Of a DNA stretch of 64,000 nt, positions 51,904 through 62,363 are shown piece by piece. The stretch lies in the NCBI RefSeq assembly GCF_000444995.1, contig NC_022041.1:3549808-3613807 (forward strand), given 5' to 3'. The stretch is from Paracoccus aminophilus JCM 7686 (lineage in GTDB: Bacteria; Pseudomonadota; Alphaproteobacteria; Rhodobacterales; Rhodobacteraceae). Both the position numbers and the translations under genes were made by a program. The notes below the pieces were generated by a model, which saw nothing but the letters and a program-made list of their open reading frames with translations, searched no databases and was not told the DNA's origin. Position 1 is the first letter of the stretch. Every line of letters starts with the position of its first letter.

Positions 51904-51999
51904 TGGCGGAAGAGAATGGGAGTCGAACCCACCCGGGACAGGCTCGCTGCCCCAACCGGATTTGAAGTCCGGCCAACCCACCGGGGCTGAATCTCTTCC
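51904..51999 (-). tRNA. selC: tRNA-Sec (anticodon TCA)
   Basis: 96 bases including an encoded CCA. The acceptor stem is 8 bp (GGAAGAGA with TCTCTTCC), one more than usual, and a long variable arm is present. The anticodon loop is CTTCAAA on a CCGGA/TCCGG stem, giving anticodon TCA at 51965-51963. These are hallmarks of selenocysteine tRNA. It is 87 bases downstream of selB. Confidence 0.97.
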
Positions 52000-52086
52000 T
52001 TCTGTTTGGTCTGGCCACTTTAACCGCCGCCCGGCGTGCGCGCAAATGGCGGTTTCATGACCGAAGTCTGACGCAGCGACGGGCGC

Positions 52087-54018
52087 TCACGCCTGCGGGT
52101 CTGCCTCGTCCGGGGCGAAGAGATCCGCACGATGGGGGTTCGGACGGCGCAGATCGGCGCGGCGCAGGGTCAGGCCGTGGCGGTCGAAGAAATCGAGAAT
52201 CTCGATCGCGACCTTGCGGCCGTTTTGCACCTGATCGCGAAAGGCGGGCGCGGTGAACCAGCCGGTTTCCGCCTCGCGGCCGAGACGGCGGACAATCGCG
52301 GCCATTTCCTCGGTCGTGGCGCGCAGGAAGAAATGGTCATGCGCGATCTGATCGATCCGGCCCTGACGCGCGGCCAGACGCAAAGTGCGGCGGATCTCGG
52401 CCTCGTCCACGACGAAAAGGCCCGCGAGATCGCGCACCCGCGGCGGGCGAAAGCGCGCCTCGCCGCCAAGCTCGGGCAGGATGCGCTCATAAAGCGCCTC
52501 ATCCTCGGGCGAGAGGCGCGGCGCGTGGCCCGGCAGGCGCAGGAAAGGCCCGTCGAGCGCGATCCGGCCCGCGCTCGCCTCGGCGCGGATGAAGCTGGTA
52601 AAGACCGGCCCGGGCAGGCGCGGGCTCAGACGCAGGCGCATCGCCTCGCGCGCGAGGCCCTGAAGATCGGGGTTTTCGGTGTGATGGGTCTGGAGCGTGG
52701 CGACCATGTCGCGTTGCAGTGCGGCCAAGGTCTCGGGTCGCAGCGCCATCTCGTCGAGCAGGACCAGCCCGGAGGCGGCGAGCAGGGCGGCGGTCTGGGT
52801 CTCGGACAGGGCGCGGTCCCGGGCGAAAGCGCCCAGATCGACCAGACCCGCCGGGCTCTCGGCCAAGGCGCGCAGGACAGCGTCGGGGGTGGTCTCCTCG
52901 AGCGCGGCAAGAACCGCCAACCGCTCGGGGCGGCTGCGCTTGCGGGCGGGAGCGCGCAGATCCAGCACCGCGCCGCCGCCCATCGTGCGCCGCGCCGAGA
53001 CATCGCGCAGGATGAAGCGATCGCCCACCGTCGCGGCAATCGGCTGGTCGAGCACGAGCTGCGCCAACCCGCTTTGACCGGGCTGAAGCGGCGCCTCAAG
53101 CGGAACCAGTCGCGCGCCGACCTCTGCCGCGCCGAGATGAAGGCGGGCGGGAAACCAGGTGCCAAGCGGCTTCGGCTCGGAGGCGAGCACGGCCACGCGC
53201 GCATCAAACCGCGTCGTTGGCGCATCAAGCAGCGGGTCAAGCGCGACCTCGCCGCGTGTGATCACATCGCGCGAGATCGCCTCTCCCGCCAGATTGAGCG
53301 CGCAGCGTTGCCCGGCAAAACCCCGCTCGGCCTTGCGGTTTTGCGCATGAATCCCGCGCACCCGCGCCGTCAATCCCGAGGGGCTGAGCCGGATGTGATC
53401 ACCAACCGCGACTTCACCCGAAAGCACCGTGCCCGTGATCACAACCCCCGCGCCCGCCAGCACGAAAGAGCGGTCAACCGGCAGCCGAAACCGCCCCTCT
53501 GCCGAACGCGCGCTTGTCTCGGTCTCGGCCATGGCCAAAGCCTCGCGCAGCGCGGGGATGCCCTCGCCCGTCAGGCTCGAGACCGGGAAAACCGGCGCGC
53601 CTGCCAGATGGGTCGGGGCGAGCAGCGCGGCGATCTCGGCCGCGCGGGTCGCGCGCAGCGCGGGATCGACCAGATCGGCCTTGGTCAGCGCGACAATCGC
53701 GCGGCGGATGCCCAGCAGGTCGAGAATGGCCAGATGCTCGCGGGTTTGCGGCATGATCCCGTCATCGGCGGCCACGACCAACAGCGCCAGATCGATCCCG
53801 CCCGCGCCCGCCAGCATCGTATGGACGAAACGCTCATGGCCGGGCACATCGACAAAGCCGGTGACCGCGCCCGCGCCCAGATCGGCATAGGCAAAGCCGA
53901 GCTCGATGGTGATGCCGCGCGCCTTTTCTTCGGCGAGCCGGTCGGTCTCGACCCCGGTCAGCGCGCGGACCAGCGCGGTCTTGCCGTGGTCGATATGGCC
54001 CGCCGTGCCGATGATCAT
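52087..54018 (-). CDS. selB: Selenocysteine-specific elongation factor SelB
   Basis: 643 residues from ATG 54018. The GTPase N-terminus shows [30 protein letters not shown] and TKADLVD. Beta-barrel domains follow, and the C-terminal region holds winged helices that bind the SECIS hairpin. It delivers Sec-tRNA-Sec to UGA codons followed by a SECIS. The gene starts 7 bases after the selA stop. Confidence 0.96.
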   Translation of the reverse strand: MIIGTAGHIDHGKTALVRALTGVETDRLAEEKARGITIELGFAYADLGAGAVTGFVDVPGHERFVHTMLAGAGGIDLALLVVAADDGIMPQTREHLAILDLLGIRRAIVALTKADLVDPALRATRAAEIAALLAPTHLAGAPVFPVSSLTGEGIPALREALAMAETETSARSAEGRFRLPVDRSFVLAGAGVVITGTVLSGEVAVGDHIRLSPSGLTARVRGIHAQNRKAERGFAGQRCALNLAGEAISRDVITRGEVALDPLLDAPTTRFDARVAVLASEPKPLGTWFPARLHLGAAEVGARLVPLEAPLQPGQSGLAQLVLDQPIAATVGDRFILRDVSARRTMGGGAVLDLRAPARKRSRPERLAVLAALEETTPDAVLRALAESPAGLVDLGAFARDRALSETQTAALLAASGLVLLDEMALRPETLAALQRDMVATLQTHHTENPDLQGLAREAMRLRLSPRLPGPVFTSFIRAEASAGRIALDGPFLRLPGHAPRLSPEDEALYERILPELGGEARFRPPRVRDLAGLFVVDEAEIRRTLRLAARQGRIDQIAHDHFFLRATTEEMAAIVRRLGREAETGWFTAPAFRDQVQNGRKVAIEILDFFDRHGLTLRRADLRRPNPHRADLFAPDEADPQA

Positions 54019-54025
54019 ATCGCGA

Positions 54026-55363
54026 TCATCCGGCAAGCGCGCCAAGCAGCGCCGCATCGCTGTCGAGGCAACGCAGGTCAAGCACCAGCGCGCCGTCATG
54101 GATGCGCCCGATCACCGGCACCGGCAAGGCGCGCAGACGGGCGGCCAAAGCCTCGGGGGCAGGCGAAAGCGCAAGGCCCGCGCTTGGCAAGGTCTCGGTC
54201 GGAAACGAACCCGAGCCGGTCTGGCTGCCGCATGTGATCACATCGACCGCGCAGCCCAGCAGCGCGGCCACCTGCGGCGCCAACCGCGTGGCCTGAGCAG
54301 CGATGTCGCCCTTCGGTCGGGCCAGTAGGCGCAGCGTCGGCAGGCGTTCGGCCAGCCGGTCGGGGTCGCGATAGAGCCGCAGAACCGCCTCGGCGGCGGC
54401 GAGGCGGATCTTGTCGAGCCGCAGCACACGTTTCAGCGGGTTCTTGTTGATGCGCTGGATCAGATCGCGCCGCCCGACGATAAAGCCCGCCTGCGGCCCG
54501 CCAAGCAGCTTGTCGCCCGAAAAGGTGACCAGATCCGCGCCCTCGGCCACGGCTTCGGCCACCGTCGGCTCGGGCCGCAAGCCGTAACGCGACAGGTCGA
54601 CCAGCGAGCCCGAGCCAAGGTCGTTCACCAGCGGCAGGCCCGCCTCATGCGCGATCCCGGCAAGGGTCGCGCCATCGACCTCGGCGCTGAAGCCCTCGAT
54701 GCGGTAATTCGAGGGATGAACCTTCAGGATCAGCGCGGTGTCTTCGGCAATCGCCTCGCGGTAGTCGCGCGGATGGGTGCGGTTGGTTGTGCCGACCTCG
54801 CAGAGCCTGAGCCCGGCCTGCGCCATGATGTCGGGCATGCGAAAAGCGCCGCCGATCTCGATCAGCTCGCCGCGCGACACGAGCCCCGCGCGGCCCGCGC
54901 CAAGCGTGTTCAGCGCGATCAGCACGGCGGCGGCATTGTTGTTGACCGCCGTCGCATCCTCGGCCCCGGTGAGCTCGCACAGGAGGCCGCGCAGATGGTC
55001 GTCGCGCTGGCCCCGGCCGCCGGTCTCCAGATCGAATTCGAGCGCGGCGGGCGCGCGCATGGCGGCGCTGGCGGCCTCAATCGCCACCTCGGGCAACAAA
55101 GCGCGGCCCAGATTGGTGTGCAGCACGATCCCGGTCAGATTGAGGATCGGACGCAGGCCCGAGCGGGTCGTGTCAGCCAGAGCCGCCGCCGTCATCGCCA
55201 AAATGGCGGCCTCGTCGGGCAGGGGATCGGGGCGGGTGCTGCGGATCTCGGCCAGGGTCGCGCGCAGCGCCGCAGTCACGCTTTGCCGCCCATGCAGTTC
55301 CATCAGCGCCCCGGCCTGCCCAAGCAGGCGATCGACCGAGGGCAGGTGGCGCAGATCCGACAT
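54026..55363 (-). CDS. selA: L-seryl-tRNA(Sec) selenium transferase SelA
   Basis: 445 residues. The PLP-binding lysine lies in [19 protein letters not shown]. Other signatures are [12 protein letters not shown] at the N-terminus, [16 protein letters not shown] and [16 protein letters not shown]. It converts Ser-tRNA-Sec to Sec-tRNA-Sec using selenophosphate. The start touches the fdhE stop directly. The selenophosphate synthetase gene selD is not in the window. Confidence 0.97.
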   Translation of the reverse strand: MSDLRHLPSVDRLLGQAGALMELHGRQSVTAALRATLAEIRSTRPDPLPDEAAILAMTAAALADTTRSGLRPILNLTGIVLHTNLGRALLPEVAIEAASAAMRAPAALEFDLETGGRGQRDDHLRGLLCELTGAEDATAVNNNAAAVLIALNTLGAGRAGLVSRGELIEIGGAFRMPDIMAQAGLRLCEVGTTNRTHPRDYREAIAEDTALILKVHPSNYRIEGFSAEVDGATLAGIAHEAGLPLVNDLGSGSLVDLSRYGLRPEPTVAEAVAEGADLVTFSGDKLLGGPQAGFIVGRRDLIQRINKNPLKRVLRLDKIRLAAAEAVLRLYRDPDRLAERLPTLRLLARPKGDIAAQATRLAPQVAALLGCAVDVITCGSQTGSGSFPTETLPSAGLALSPAPEALAARLRALPVPVIGRIHDGALVLDLRCLDSDAALLGALAG

Positions 55364-56272
55364 TCAGAACCCCATCAGGAAAGGGTTGAAGCCGCCGCGC
55401 TGCAAGCCTGTCTCCTTCATCTTGAGGTCCAGACCGAGGCTCGCCACATCATCTGCGATAGGTTCAAGCGTCGGGTTCTTGTTCTGATAGAGGATCTTGA
55501 CCCAGTGATCACAGCTCCCGCAGATCTCGGCCTTGATCACCGCATCGTCGGCCTCGACCGCGCGGTAACTGATCTTGGCATTGTCGCCGCAGCACAGGCA
55601 CTTGATCCGCACCTCGTTCCACAGCGTCTGGCAGCAGGCGCAGGCGGCGTAGCGCGTGCCCTCGGCGCCCATATTCTCGGTCACCATCGAGACCGCAGGA
55701 CGCCCGCCACAGGCCGGACAGGTGCCGGTCTTGATCGGCACGAGCTGCTCGGGGTCGAGCGCCGCCGCATGGCGCGCGGCGTGAAGCTGGACGGCAGCGG
55801 CGACGAAGAGATGGGGGGCCACGCTGTCCTCGGGGATGCGGTCGGCCAGCACATTGGCGAAAAGCCAGTTGCGCTCATCGGCGCTGGCGGCCTTGACCGC
55901 ATCCAGCGCAAGCCGCGCCGCCTCGGGCATGGCCAACCCGTCGAGCCGGGGCAGGAAGAGCTCGAGCATCTCGGGCATCATCGCGCGCAGATGATGGCGG
56001 TCGATCTGCGGCATCCGGCTTTCACGCGCCAGCGCGACCCAATCAGCCGCCGGAGCCGGCAGGGGGTTCAGATCGGCGGCAAGCCCGGCCTGTGCCGCGC
56101 AGATCCCGCTCAGAAAGCGCAGATAGGGCCCGAGATGCGCGCTGCCCTCCGCCAGATAGGCAAAGCGGCTGGCCCTTGTCTGAAACAGCGCCACCGGATC
56201 GGGCAGGCGCACCAGTGGGACTTTGGCAATGCCGCCGATCATCGACGGGTCGGGTCTGAGATCTTTCGTCAT
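55364..56272 (-). CDS. fdhE: Formate dehydrogenase accessory protein FdhE
   Basis: 302 residues. Paired metal-binding cysteines occur as TCPACGGRPAVS, CACCQTLWNEVRIKCLCCG and EICGSCDHWVKILYQ. FdhE is a rubredoxin-like cytoplasmic protein needed for maturation of periplasm-facing formate dehydrogenases. It lies between fdoI and selA, directly abutting selA, so it should be in the same transcript. Confidence 0.95.
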   Translation of the reverse strand: MTKDLRPDPSMIGGIAKVPLVRLPDPVALFQTRASRFAYLAEGSAHLGPYLRFLSGICAAQAGLAADLNPLPAPAADWVALARESRMPQIDRHHLRAMMPEMLELFLPRLDGLAMPEAARLALDAVKAASADERNWLFANVLADRIPEDSVAPHLFVAAAVQLHAARHAAALDPEQLVPIKTGTCPACGGRPAVSMVTENMGAEGTRYAACACCQTLWNEVRIKCLCCGDNAKISYRAVEADDAVIKAEICGSCDHWVKILYQNKNPTLEPIADDVASLGLDLKMKETGLQRGGFNPFLMGF

Positions 56273-56331
56273 CGTTCCTCTCGGGCCGACCGGCCACCGG
56301 GGGCGTCACAGAAGCGTCGCGGGGCCTCGGG

Positions 56332-57021
56332 CTATTTAGCAGGTTTCGAGCGATCGTGCTCTGCCACTTCCTTCAGCCATTTGCGGTGGTGCTTGTAGGC
56401 CCAGCCACCGGTGACAGAGCCTCGGGTCATCGCCCGGAGGGTGCCACGGGTCCAGATTGCGGCATAGACATGCAGAATGAACAGCAAAATGATGCAAACC
56501 GCCGCGATGGAATGGATCAAAAGCGCGATGCGGCGGACCGGAATGGTGACGAGATCGGGGAAATATTGCTCCCAGATCATCAGGCCAGAGCCGATCAGCA
56601 CCACGATCAACCCCGACATGCCCCAGAAGATGAGCTTCTGCCCGGCGTTGTATTTGCCAAGCTCGGGCAGCTTTTCCTCGTCGCCCTTGAGCACCTCGCC
56701 GATGTTTTCGACCCAAGTGACATCTTCGGCGCGCGGCAGGTTCAGCCGCCACAGTTGCACGAACATCAGAAGGAAGCTGAAAAACAGCACGATTCCGATG
56801 ATCGGATGCAGCCAACGCGTCGTCTGACCGCCCCCAAAGAGCCCGGTCAGGAAGAAGAGCGCGGGCGTGAAAAGCGCCATGCCGGACAGAAGCAGAAGGA
56901 TCAGCGAGATCGCGGTGACCCAATGGTTGACGCGGGTAAAGCCTCGGTAACGGCTGACCGTGACCGGGCGCAGGCTTTCGAGATGGTCGCCCGATTGCGA
57001 GAAATGGCGCGGCTCGCTCAT
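56332..57021 (-). CDS. fdoI: Formate dehydrogenase gamma subunit (cytochrome b556)
   Basis: 229 residues from ATG 57021; the GTG one codon upstream is an alternative. Four transmembrane helices carry haem-ligand histidines in FTRVNHWVTAISL, TRWLHPIIGIVL, LIHSIAAVC and LFILHVYAAIW. This is the membrane anchor that takes electrons from the beta subunit to quinone. The start shares a base with the fdoH stop (TGATG). Confidence 0.94.
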   Translation of the reverse strand: MSEPRHFSQSGDHLESLRPVTVSRYRGFTRVNHWVTAISLILLLLSGMALFTPALFFLTGLFGGGQTTRWLHPIIGIVLFFSFLLMFVQLWRLNLPRAEDVTWVENIGEVLKGDEEKLPELGKYNAGQKLIFWGMSGLIVVLIGSGLMIWEQYFPDLVTIPVRRIALLIHSIAAVCIILLFILHVYAAIWTRGTLRAMTRGSVTGGWAYKHHRKWLKEVAEHDRSKPAK

Positions 57022-58031
57022 CACACCTCCTCCTGCGCTTGCGGCGGCTGCGGCTGGGGCGTGCCGTCAATTTGGGTGACCAGCGCCTCGGCATGGACCT
57101 CATCCTCGGCGCTGACCTTATTGGCGCGCCCCAGAAGCCCGTGCAGGATCGAGCCGACCGCAGCCAGGCCGATGGCCGCCAGACCGATGGTCTTGGTCGG
57201 CCCCTTCCAGCCCGCCACCACCGGCGAAATCCGCGGCTCTTCGGGCAGGTCCGAATAGATCGCGGGCTTGTCGGCATGGTGGAGGACATAGAAGACATGC
57301 GTCCCGCCGACGCCCGGCGGATCATAGATCCCGGCATTGGCATAGCCGCGCGATTTCAGATCCTCGACCCGTTCATTGGCATGGGCGACCATGTCTTCCT
57401 TGGTGCCGAAGACGATGGCTTGGGTCGGGCAAGCCTTGGCGCAGGCCGGACCTTGCCCCACCGCCACGCGATCCGAACAGAGCGTGCATTTGTAGGATTT
57501 ATGCGTGGTTTTCGAGACGCGCGGGATGTTGAACGGACAGCCCGAGATGCAATAGCCGCAGCCGATGCAGTTCTCGTGGATGAAATCGACGATGCCGTTC
57601 GAATATTGCACGATGGCACCCGGTGCCGGGCAGGCTTTGAGACAGCCCGGATCCTCGCAATGCATGCAGCCATCCTTGCGGATCAGCCATTCGAAATCGC
57701 CGGTCTCGGGGTTGTCGTATTCGGCAAAGCGCATCAGCGTGAACATCTCGGGCCCGAGATCCGAGGGGTTCTGATAGCTGCCGACATTGTGCTCGATCGG
57801 CGGCGTGGTGTCGTTCCATTCCGCACAGGCCGATTGGCAGGCCTTGCAGCCGATGCATTTCGACACGTCGATCAGCTTGGCGACCGGGGTCAGCTGCCGC
57901 TCTGGCGGGGGAAGATCGGGCATGGCCGAGGCGCGGACGACATCGCCCGCACCAAGATTTGCCATCATCGGCTGCACCGGCGGGTTCGCGACCGCCGTGC
58001 GCGGGCTGTCGAGCTTCGGATCGCTGCTCAT
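57021..58031 (-). CDS. fdoH: Formate dehydrogenase beta subunit (four [4Fe-4S])
   Basis: 336 residues from ATG 58031. Four cysteine clusters are visible: [41 protein letters not shown] and [22 protein letters not shown]-terminal transmembrane helix ([21 protein letters not shown]) anchors it. It wires the alpha subunit to the cytochrome b subunit. The start overlaps the fdoG stop by 4 bases. An N-terminal stretch of about 45 residues is Pro-rich. Confidence 0.95.
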   Translation of the reverse strand: MSSDPKLDSPRTAVANPPVQPMMANLGAGDVVRASAMPDLPPPERQLTPVAKLIDVSKCIGCKACQSACAEWNDTTPPIEHNVGSYQNPSDLGPEMFTLMRFAEYDNPETGDFEWLIRKDGCMHCEDPGCLKACPAPGAIVQYSNGIVDFIHENCIGCGYCISGCPFNIPRVSKTTHKSYKCTLCSDRVAVGQGPACAKACPTQAIVFGTKEDMVAHANERVEDLKSRGYANAGIYDPPGVGGTHVFYVLHHADKPAIYSDLPEEPRISPVVAGWKGPTKTIGLAAIGLAAVGSILHGLLGRANKVSAEDEVHAEALVTQIDGTPQPQPPQAQEEV

Positions 58032-61000
58032 GACACCGCCTCCCCTGCAGAGGGTTCGATATTGACGAGGAAGGCCTTGAATTCGGGCGTGTCGATATTC
58101 GCATCGCCCACGAAAGGCGTCAGGCTGTTCGGCCCGAAGCCCTTGCGCGTGGCCCCGATAAAGCCCCAATGCAGCGGGATGCCGACGACATGGACGGTCT
58201 TGCCGTCGCAGATCAGCGGCTTGATCCGCTTGGTCACCAAGGCCACCGCCCAGACCTGACCGCGCTTGGACCAGACCCGAACCCTGCCGCCTTGCTTGAT
58301 GCCCCTTTCGGCGGCGAGCTGCTCGCTGATCTCGACGAAAAACTCGGGCTGGAGGGCGGCGTTGATCTTGTTGTGCTTGGTCCAGAAGTGGAAATGCTCG
58401 GTCAGGCGATAGGAGGTCGCGACGAAGGGGAAGGCACTGTCGCCCACAGCCGCCATCTGCGCCAGATCGTCGGGGAAGACCCGCGCCGCCGGATTGCCGC
58501 GCAAGGCGGGGTTCAGGACGTTGGCGATGGGGCTTTCAAAGGGCTCCATATGGGTCGGGAACGGCCCATCTTTCAGCCCTTTGCGCGAAAAGAGCTTCCC
58601 AACCCCTTCATTGGTCATGATGAAGGGCATGACGGTCGCGGGATCGGCGGTCGGCGCGATATCGGGCACGTCAAAGCCCGACCATTTGGCCCCGTCCCAT
58701 TCGATCAGCTTGCGCGTCGGATCCCAAGCCTTGCCCTGCAAATCGGCAGAGGCGCGGTTATAGAGGATCCGCCGGTTCGCAGGCCAGGCGAAGGTCCATT
58801 TGAGGAAGGTTCCGACATCGCCCGGGTCCTCATTGTCGCGCCGGGCCATCATATTGCCGTCCTCGGTCCAACTGCCAGCATAGATCCAGCAGCCCGACAT
58901 GGTCGAGCCATCGTCGCGCATCACCCCGAAATTCGGAAGCTGCGCGCCCGCCTTGACCAGCAGCTTGCTGGCGTCAGTCGGGTCGTAGAGATCGGCCAGA
59001 GCGCGACCGTTCATCTCGCGCGCCAGCTCGGCCGAAGAGGGCTCGTAGGGGTCTTTATAGTCCCAGGACAGGTTCAGGATCGGGTCCGGGAAGGGCCCGC
59101 CCTCTTTCTCGTAAAGCGCCTTCACCCGCAGGAAGATGTTCGAGAGGATCCATGTGTCGGCCCGCGCCTGACCGGGCGGGGTCGCCCCCGGCCAGTGCCA
59201 TTGCAGCCAACGCCCCGAGTTCACCGTCGCGCCCTCATCCTCGCCGAAACAGGTCGTCGGCAGTTCGAGCACCTCGGTCTGGATCGCGGCCGAATTCACG
59301 TCGTTATAGATGCCGTGGTTCTGCCAGAAGGCCGCGGTCTCGGTTTGCAGCGGGTCCATGACGACCAAGAGCTTCAGCTTGGACAGAGCCTCGGTCAGCT
59401 TGGCCCGGTTCGGGAAGCTGAGCAGCGGGTTGAAACCCTGACAGAAGTAAAGGTTCACCTGACCTTTCGACATCATGTCGAAGAAGCGCAGGATGTCGTA
59501 ATAGGGCACGTCGAGCTTCGGCAGGTAGTCATAGGCCCAGTCGTTTTCCGCCGTCGCGTGATCGCCCCACATGGCCTTCTGGAAGCTGACCATGAATTTG
59601 CGGTAGTTCTGCCAATAGCTCGTCTGGCCGGGCCGGATGGCCGGGTTGAGCTTGGTGGACATGAAGGTGGTGAAATCCACCTCCTTGTCGGTCGGCATGT
59701 TCAGATAACCGGGAATCGAGCTCGACAGCAGGCCGATATCGGTCAGCCCCTGAATGTTCGAGTGACCGCGCAAAGCGTTCACGCCGCCGCCCGGCATGCC
59801 GATATTGCCGAGGATCAGCTGCAACATCGCCATGCCGCGAATGTTCTGGGCCCCTTTGGAATGCTGGGTCCAGCCAAGCGCGTAAAGCGAGGTCATCACC
59901 TTGTTCGGCGCCGAACACTCCGCGATCATCTCGCAGATCTTCAGGTAGCGGTCCTTGGGCGTGCCACAGATCCGCTCGACCATTTCCGGCGTGTAGGTCT
60001 CGACATGGGCTTTCAGCAAGTTCCAGACGCAGCGCGGGTCCTTCAGGCTTGGGTCGGTCAGGGCAAAGCCGTCCTCGCCGATCTGATAATCCCATTCGGT
60101 CATGTCATAGGCGCGCTTGTCGGGGTCGTAGCCGTTGAAAAGCCCCTCGGACCAGCCAAAGCCGTCACGCACCAGCAAAGCGGCGCTGGTGTAGTTCTTG
60201 ACGTAATCCCACTGCACTTTGTCATTGGCGATGCAGTAACGGATCACCCCCATCAGGAAGGCGATGTCCGTGCCGGGCCGGATCGGCGCATAATAGTCCG
60301 ACACCGAAGCGGTGCGGGTGAAGCGGGGGTCGACCACGATCAGCTTGGCACCGCGACGCGCCTTGGCCTCGGTCACCCATTTGAAGCCGCAGGGATGGGC
60401 TTCAGCGGCATTGCCGCCCATGACGATCACCAGATCGGTGTTCTTGATATCGGTCCAGGCGTTGGTCATTGCGCCACGGCCAAACGTCGGAGCCAAACTG
60501 GCTACCGTGGGGCCGTGTCAGACGCGTGCCTGGTTGTCGAGCGCCAGAACCCCCATCGAGCGGACGGTCTTGAAGGTCAGCCAGCCGGTCTCGTTGGTGG
60601 AGCCAGAGGCCGCCAGAAAGCCCGCCGTCAGCCAGCGGTTGACGGTCTGGCCCTGCGCGTTCTTCTCGACGAAATTGGCGTCGCGGTCATCCTTGATCGA
60701 GCGTGCGATCTTGTCGAAAGCCTGCTCCCACGAGATGTCCTGCCAATCGCTCGCGCCCGCCGGGCGGAAACGCGGCTTGGTCGCCCGCGTCTCGGATTTC
60801 ACGAAATCCTTGAGCGCCGCGCCCTTGGGGCAGAGCGTGCCGCGGTTGGTCGGATGGTCGGCATCGCCCTCGATATGGATCAGCTCGGCGTGCTCGCCGG
60901 CTTTCACATCGCCCTTGGAATACATGATGATGCCGCAAGCGACCGAGCAATAGGTGCAGATGTTTCGGGTTTCCGTCGTGGTCACCAGCTTGAAGTCGCG

Positions 61001-61117
61001 CACATGCGCCGCTTCTGCTGCCTGCGCCTCGCCAAAGCCCATAGCCCCAAGCGAGGTTGCCGCGACGCCCGCACCCGCAAGCTTCAAGAAGCTGCGTCGT
61101 GAGAGGTCGATGTTCAT
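58028..61117 (-). CDS. fdoG: Selenocysteine formate dehydrogenase, catalytic alpha subunit
   Basis: 1029 residues if the UGA at 60518-60520 is read as selenocysteine (residue 200). Without it the frame would split into 199 and 822-residue pieces. A Tat signal ([13 protein letters not shown]) directs the folded enzyme across the membrane. The [4Fe-4S] motif CTYCSVACG is followed by the bis-MGD domain. Residues after the UGA ([15 protein letters not shown]) match FdnG/FdoG. The protein oxidises formate to CO2 and feeds quinone through fdoH and fdoI. GGAGG precedes the ATG. FdnG versus FdoG (nitrate-linked or aerobic) cannot be settled here. Confidence 0.95.
60475..60520 (-). promoter_or_regulatory. 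UGA(Sec) codon and SECIS hairpin in fdoG
   Basis: The UGA is at 60520-60518. Just downstream on the minus strand, CACGGCC (60517-60511) pairs with GGCCGTG (60481-60475), and an apical AGCC/GGCT stem closes an AGTTT loop (60503-60491). Position and shape match SelB-binding SECIS elements of bacterial formate dehydrogenases. Confidence 0.88.
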
Positions 61118-61249
61118 CGTGCCCTCCTGCTGCCTGTCAAAGAGATAGGTAGCGTTCAGGATCAGTCAGACAAAAGGCGGATGTCAACCCGAGGTGCCGG
61201 AAAAAGCGTTATGTTTCATCGTGCTAATCGCCGCGCTGCGAGAAGAAAG

Positions 61250-61280
61250 AGCAACAATCCCGGCGGGTTAGCCCGCCGGG
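61250..61280 (-). terminator. Terminator after gbcB
   Basis: CCCGGCGGG and CCCGCCGGG (61259-61267 and 61272-61280) form a perfect 9-bp stem around a 4-base loop, just past the gbcB stop, followed on the minus strand by ATTGTT. It separates gbcB from the formate dehydrogenase operon. Confidence 0.8.
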
Positions 61281-61286
61281 ACGCTG

Positions 61287-62363
61287 TCAGACTTCAACAG
61301 AAATTGCGCCCATCGGATGCGAGCAGCAGGCGAGGATATAGCCATCCTCGATATCCTCGTCCGAAATGCCGCCGTTATGGACCATATGCACTTCGCCCGA
61401 GTTCTTCTTGATCTTGCAGGTCCCGCAGAGGCCGAAGGTGCAGCCCGAGGGAATGTTCAGACCATTGGCCCGCGCCACCGCCAGAACCGTATCGGTCTCG
61501 TTGCATTTGGCGGTGATGCCCGAAGCGGCAAAGACGATCTCGGCGCTGACGCTTTCGTCCGGGACCACGTCATCGAGCACCGGAGCCTCTGCTTCGGTCC
61601 GCACAGGCGCGCCGAAGCTTTCCTGGTGGTAGTTCTCCATGTCGTAGCCAAGCGCGACCAGCATGTCGCGCACGGCCTGCATGAAGGGCTCTGGCCCGCA
61701 GCAATAGACCTCACGCTCGAGATAGTCCGAGGCCATGATGCCCAGCATGATCTGGTTCAGGCGCCCGCGATAACCATGCCAGCTTTGGAACGGATCCTGC
61801 TGCTCGACCGTGAAGTGAAGCTGCAAGCCCGGCACGCGATCGGCCATGCCTTCCAGACGCTGCCGGAAGATCAGATCGCTTGGCGTGCGCGCGGCATGGA
61901 CGAAGACGATATCGGGCATTTCGCCCGAATCCCACGCCCAAGTGGTCATGGACATGACCGGCGTAATCCCAGAACCTGCTGAAATAAATAGGTATTTCTT
62001 ACCAGTCTGGCATTGGTTGTGGAAGATGCCCGACGGGCCATAGGCCTTGATCTGCATCCCCGGTTTCAGATGGTCGAGCATCCAGCGCCCGCCGGTGCTG
62101 CCCGGCTGCGCCTTGATCGTGACGGAAATCGACAGCGGACGCGAGGGGCTGGACGAGATCGTGTAGGTGCGCTGGACGTTCCCGCCCGGCACGGGCAAGT
62201 CCAGCGTGATGAACTGGCCCGGTTTGTAATCAAACCAGGCCCCCGAAGGTGCGCGGAAGGTGAAGGTGGCAGTGTCCGTTGTTTCGGGCACGACCATCGC
62301 ACATTCCAGCAGTTCCGAGTCCTTCCACGGTGCTTCACCGAAAGCCTTGGCCGGGGACGCCAT
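61287..62363 (-). CDS. gbcB: Glycine betaine demethylase reductase subunit GbcB-like
   Basis: 358 residues. The FAD/NADH-reductase part shows YKPGQFITLDLPVPGG, RTYTISSSPSR, FISAGSGITPVMSM and YCCGPEPFMQAV. A C-terminal plant-type [2Fe-2S] domain has IPSGCTFGLCGTCKI and ACCSHP. It passes electrons from NAD(P)H to the Rieske oxygenase. The ATG shares a base with the gbcA stop. Specific name depends on the gbcA partner; other Rieske-oxygenase reductases are alternatives. Confidence 0.85.
   Translation of the reverse strand: MASPAKAFGEAPWKDSELLECAMVVPETTDTATFTFRAPSGAWFDYKPGQFITLDLPVPGGNVQRTYTISSSPSRPLSISVTIKAQPGSTGGRWMLDHLKPGMQIKAYGPSGIFHNQCQTGKKYLFISAGSGITPVMSMTTWAWDSGEMPDIVFVHAARTPSDLIFRQRLEGMADRVPGLQLHFTVEQQDPFQSWHGYRGRLNQIMLGIMASDYLEREVYCCGPEPFMQAVRDMLVALGYDMENYHQESFGAPVRTEAEAPVLDDVVPDESVSAEIVFAASGITAKCNETDTVLAVARANGLNIPSGCTFGLCGTCKIKKNSGEVHMVHNGGISDEDIEDGYILACCSHPMGAISVEV

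Noticed and set aside
49914..51965. 683-codon plus-strand frame
   Set aside because: Antisense to the nitronate monooxygenase-like and aldo/keto reductase genes and runs into the tRNA-Sec gene; no domain seen.
52132..54237. 701-codon plus-strand frame opposite selB
   Set aside because: Antisense to the well-supported selB and the end of selA; low-complexity Arg/Ala/Gln composition without a domain.
60518..60520. Nonsense mutation or pseudogene in fdoG
   Set aside because: The UGA falls at the known Sec position, a SECIS hairpin follows, and the whole Sec machinery is encoded next door.
58169..61102. 977-codon plus-strand frame across the formate dehydrogenase gene
   Set aside because: It lies entirely antisense to fdoG and fdoH-adjacent sequence, has repeated Arg/His/Gln-rich composition and no recognisable domain; typical GC-bias shadow.
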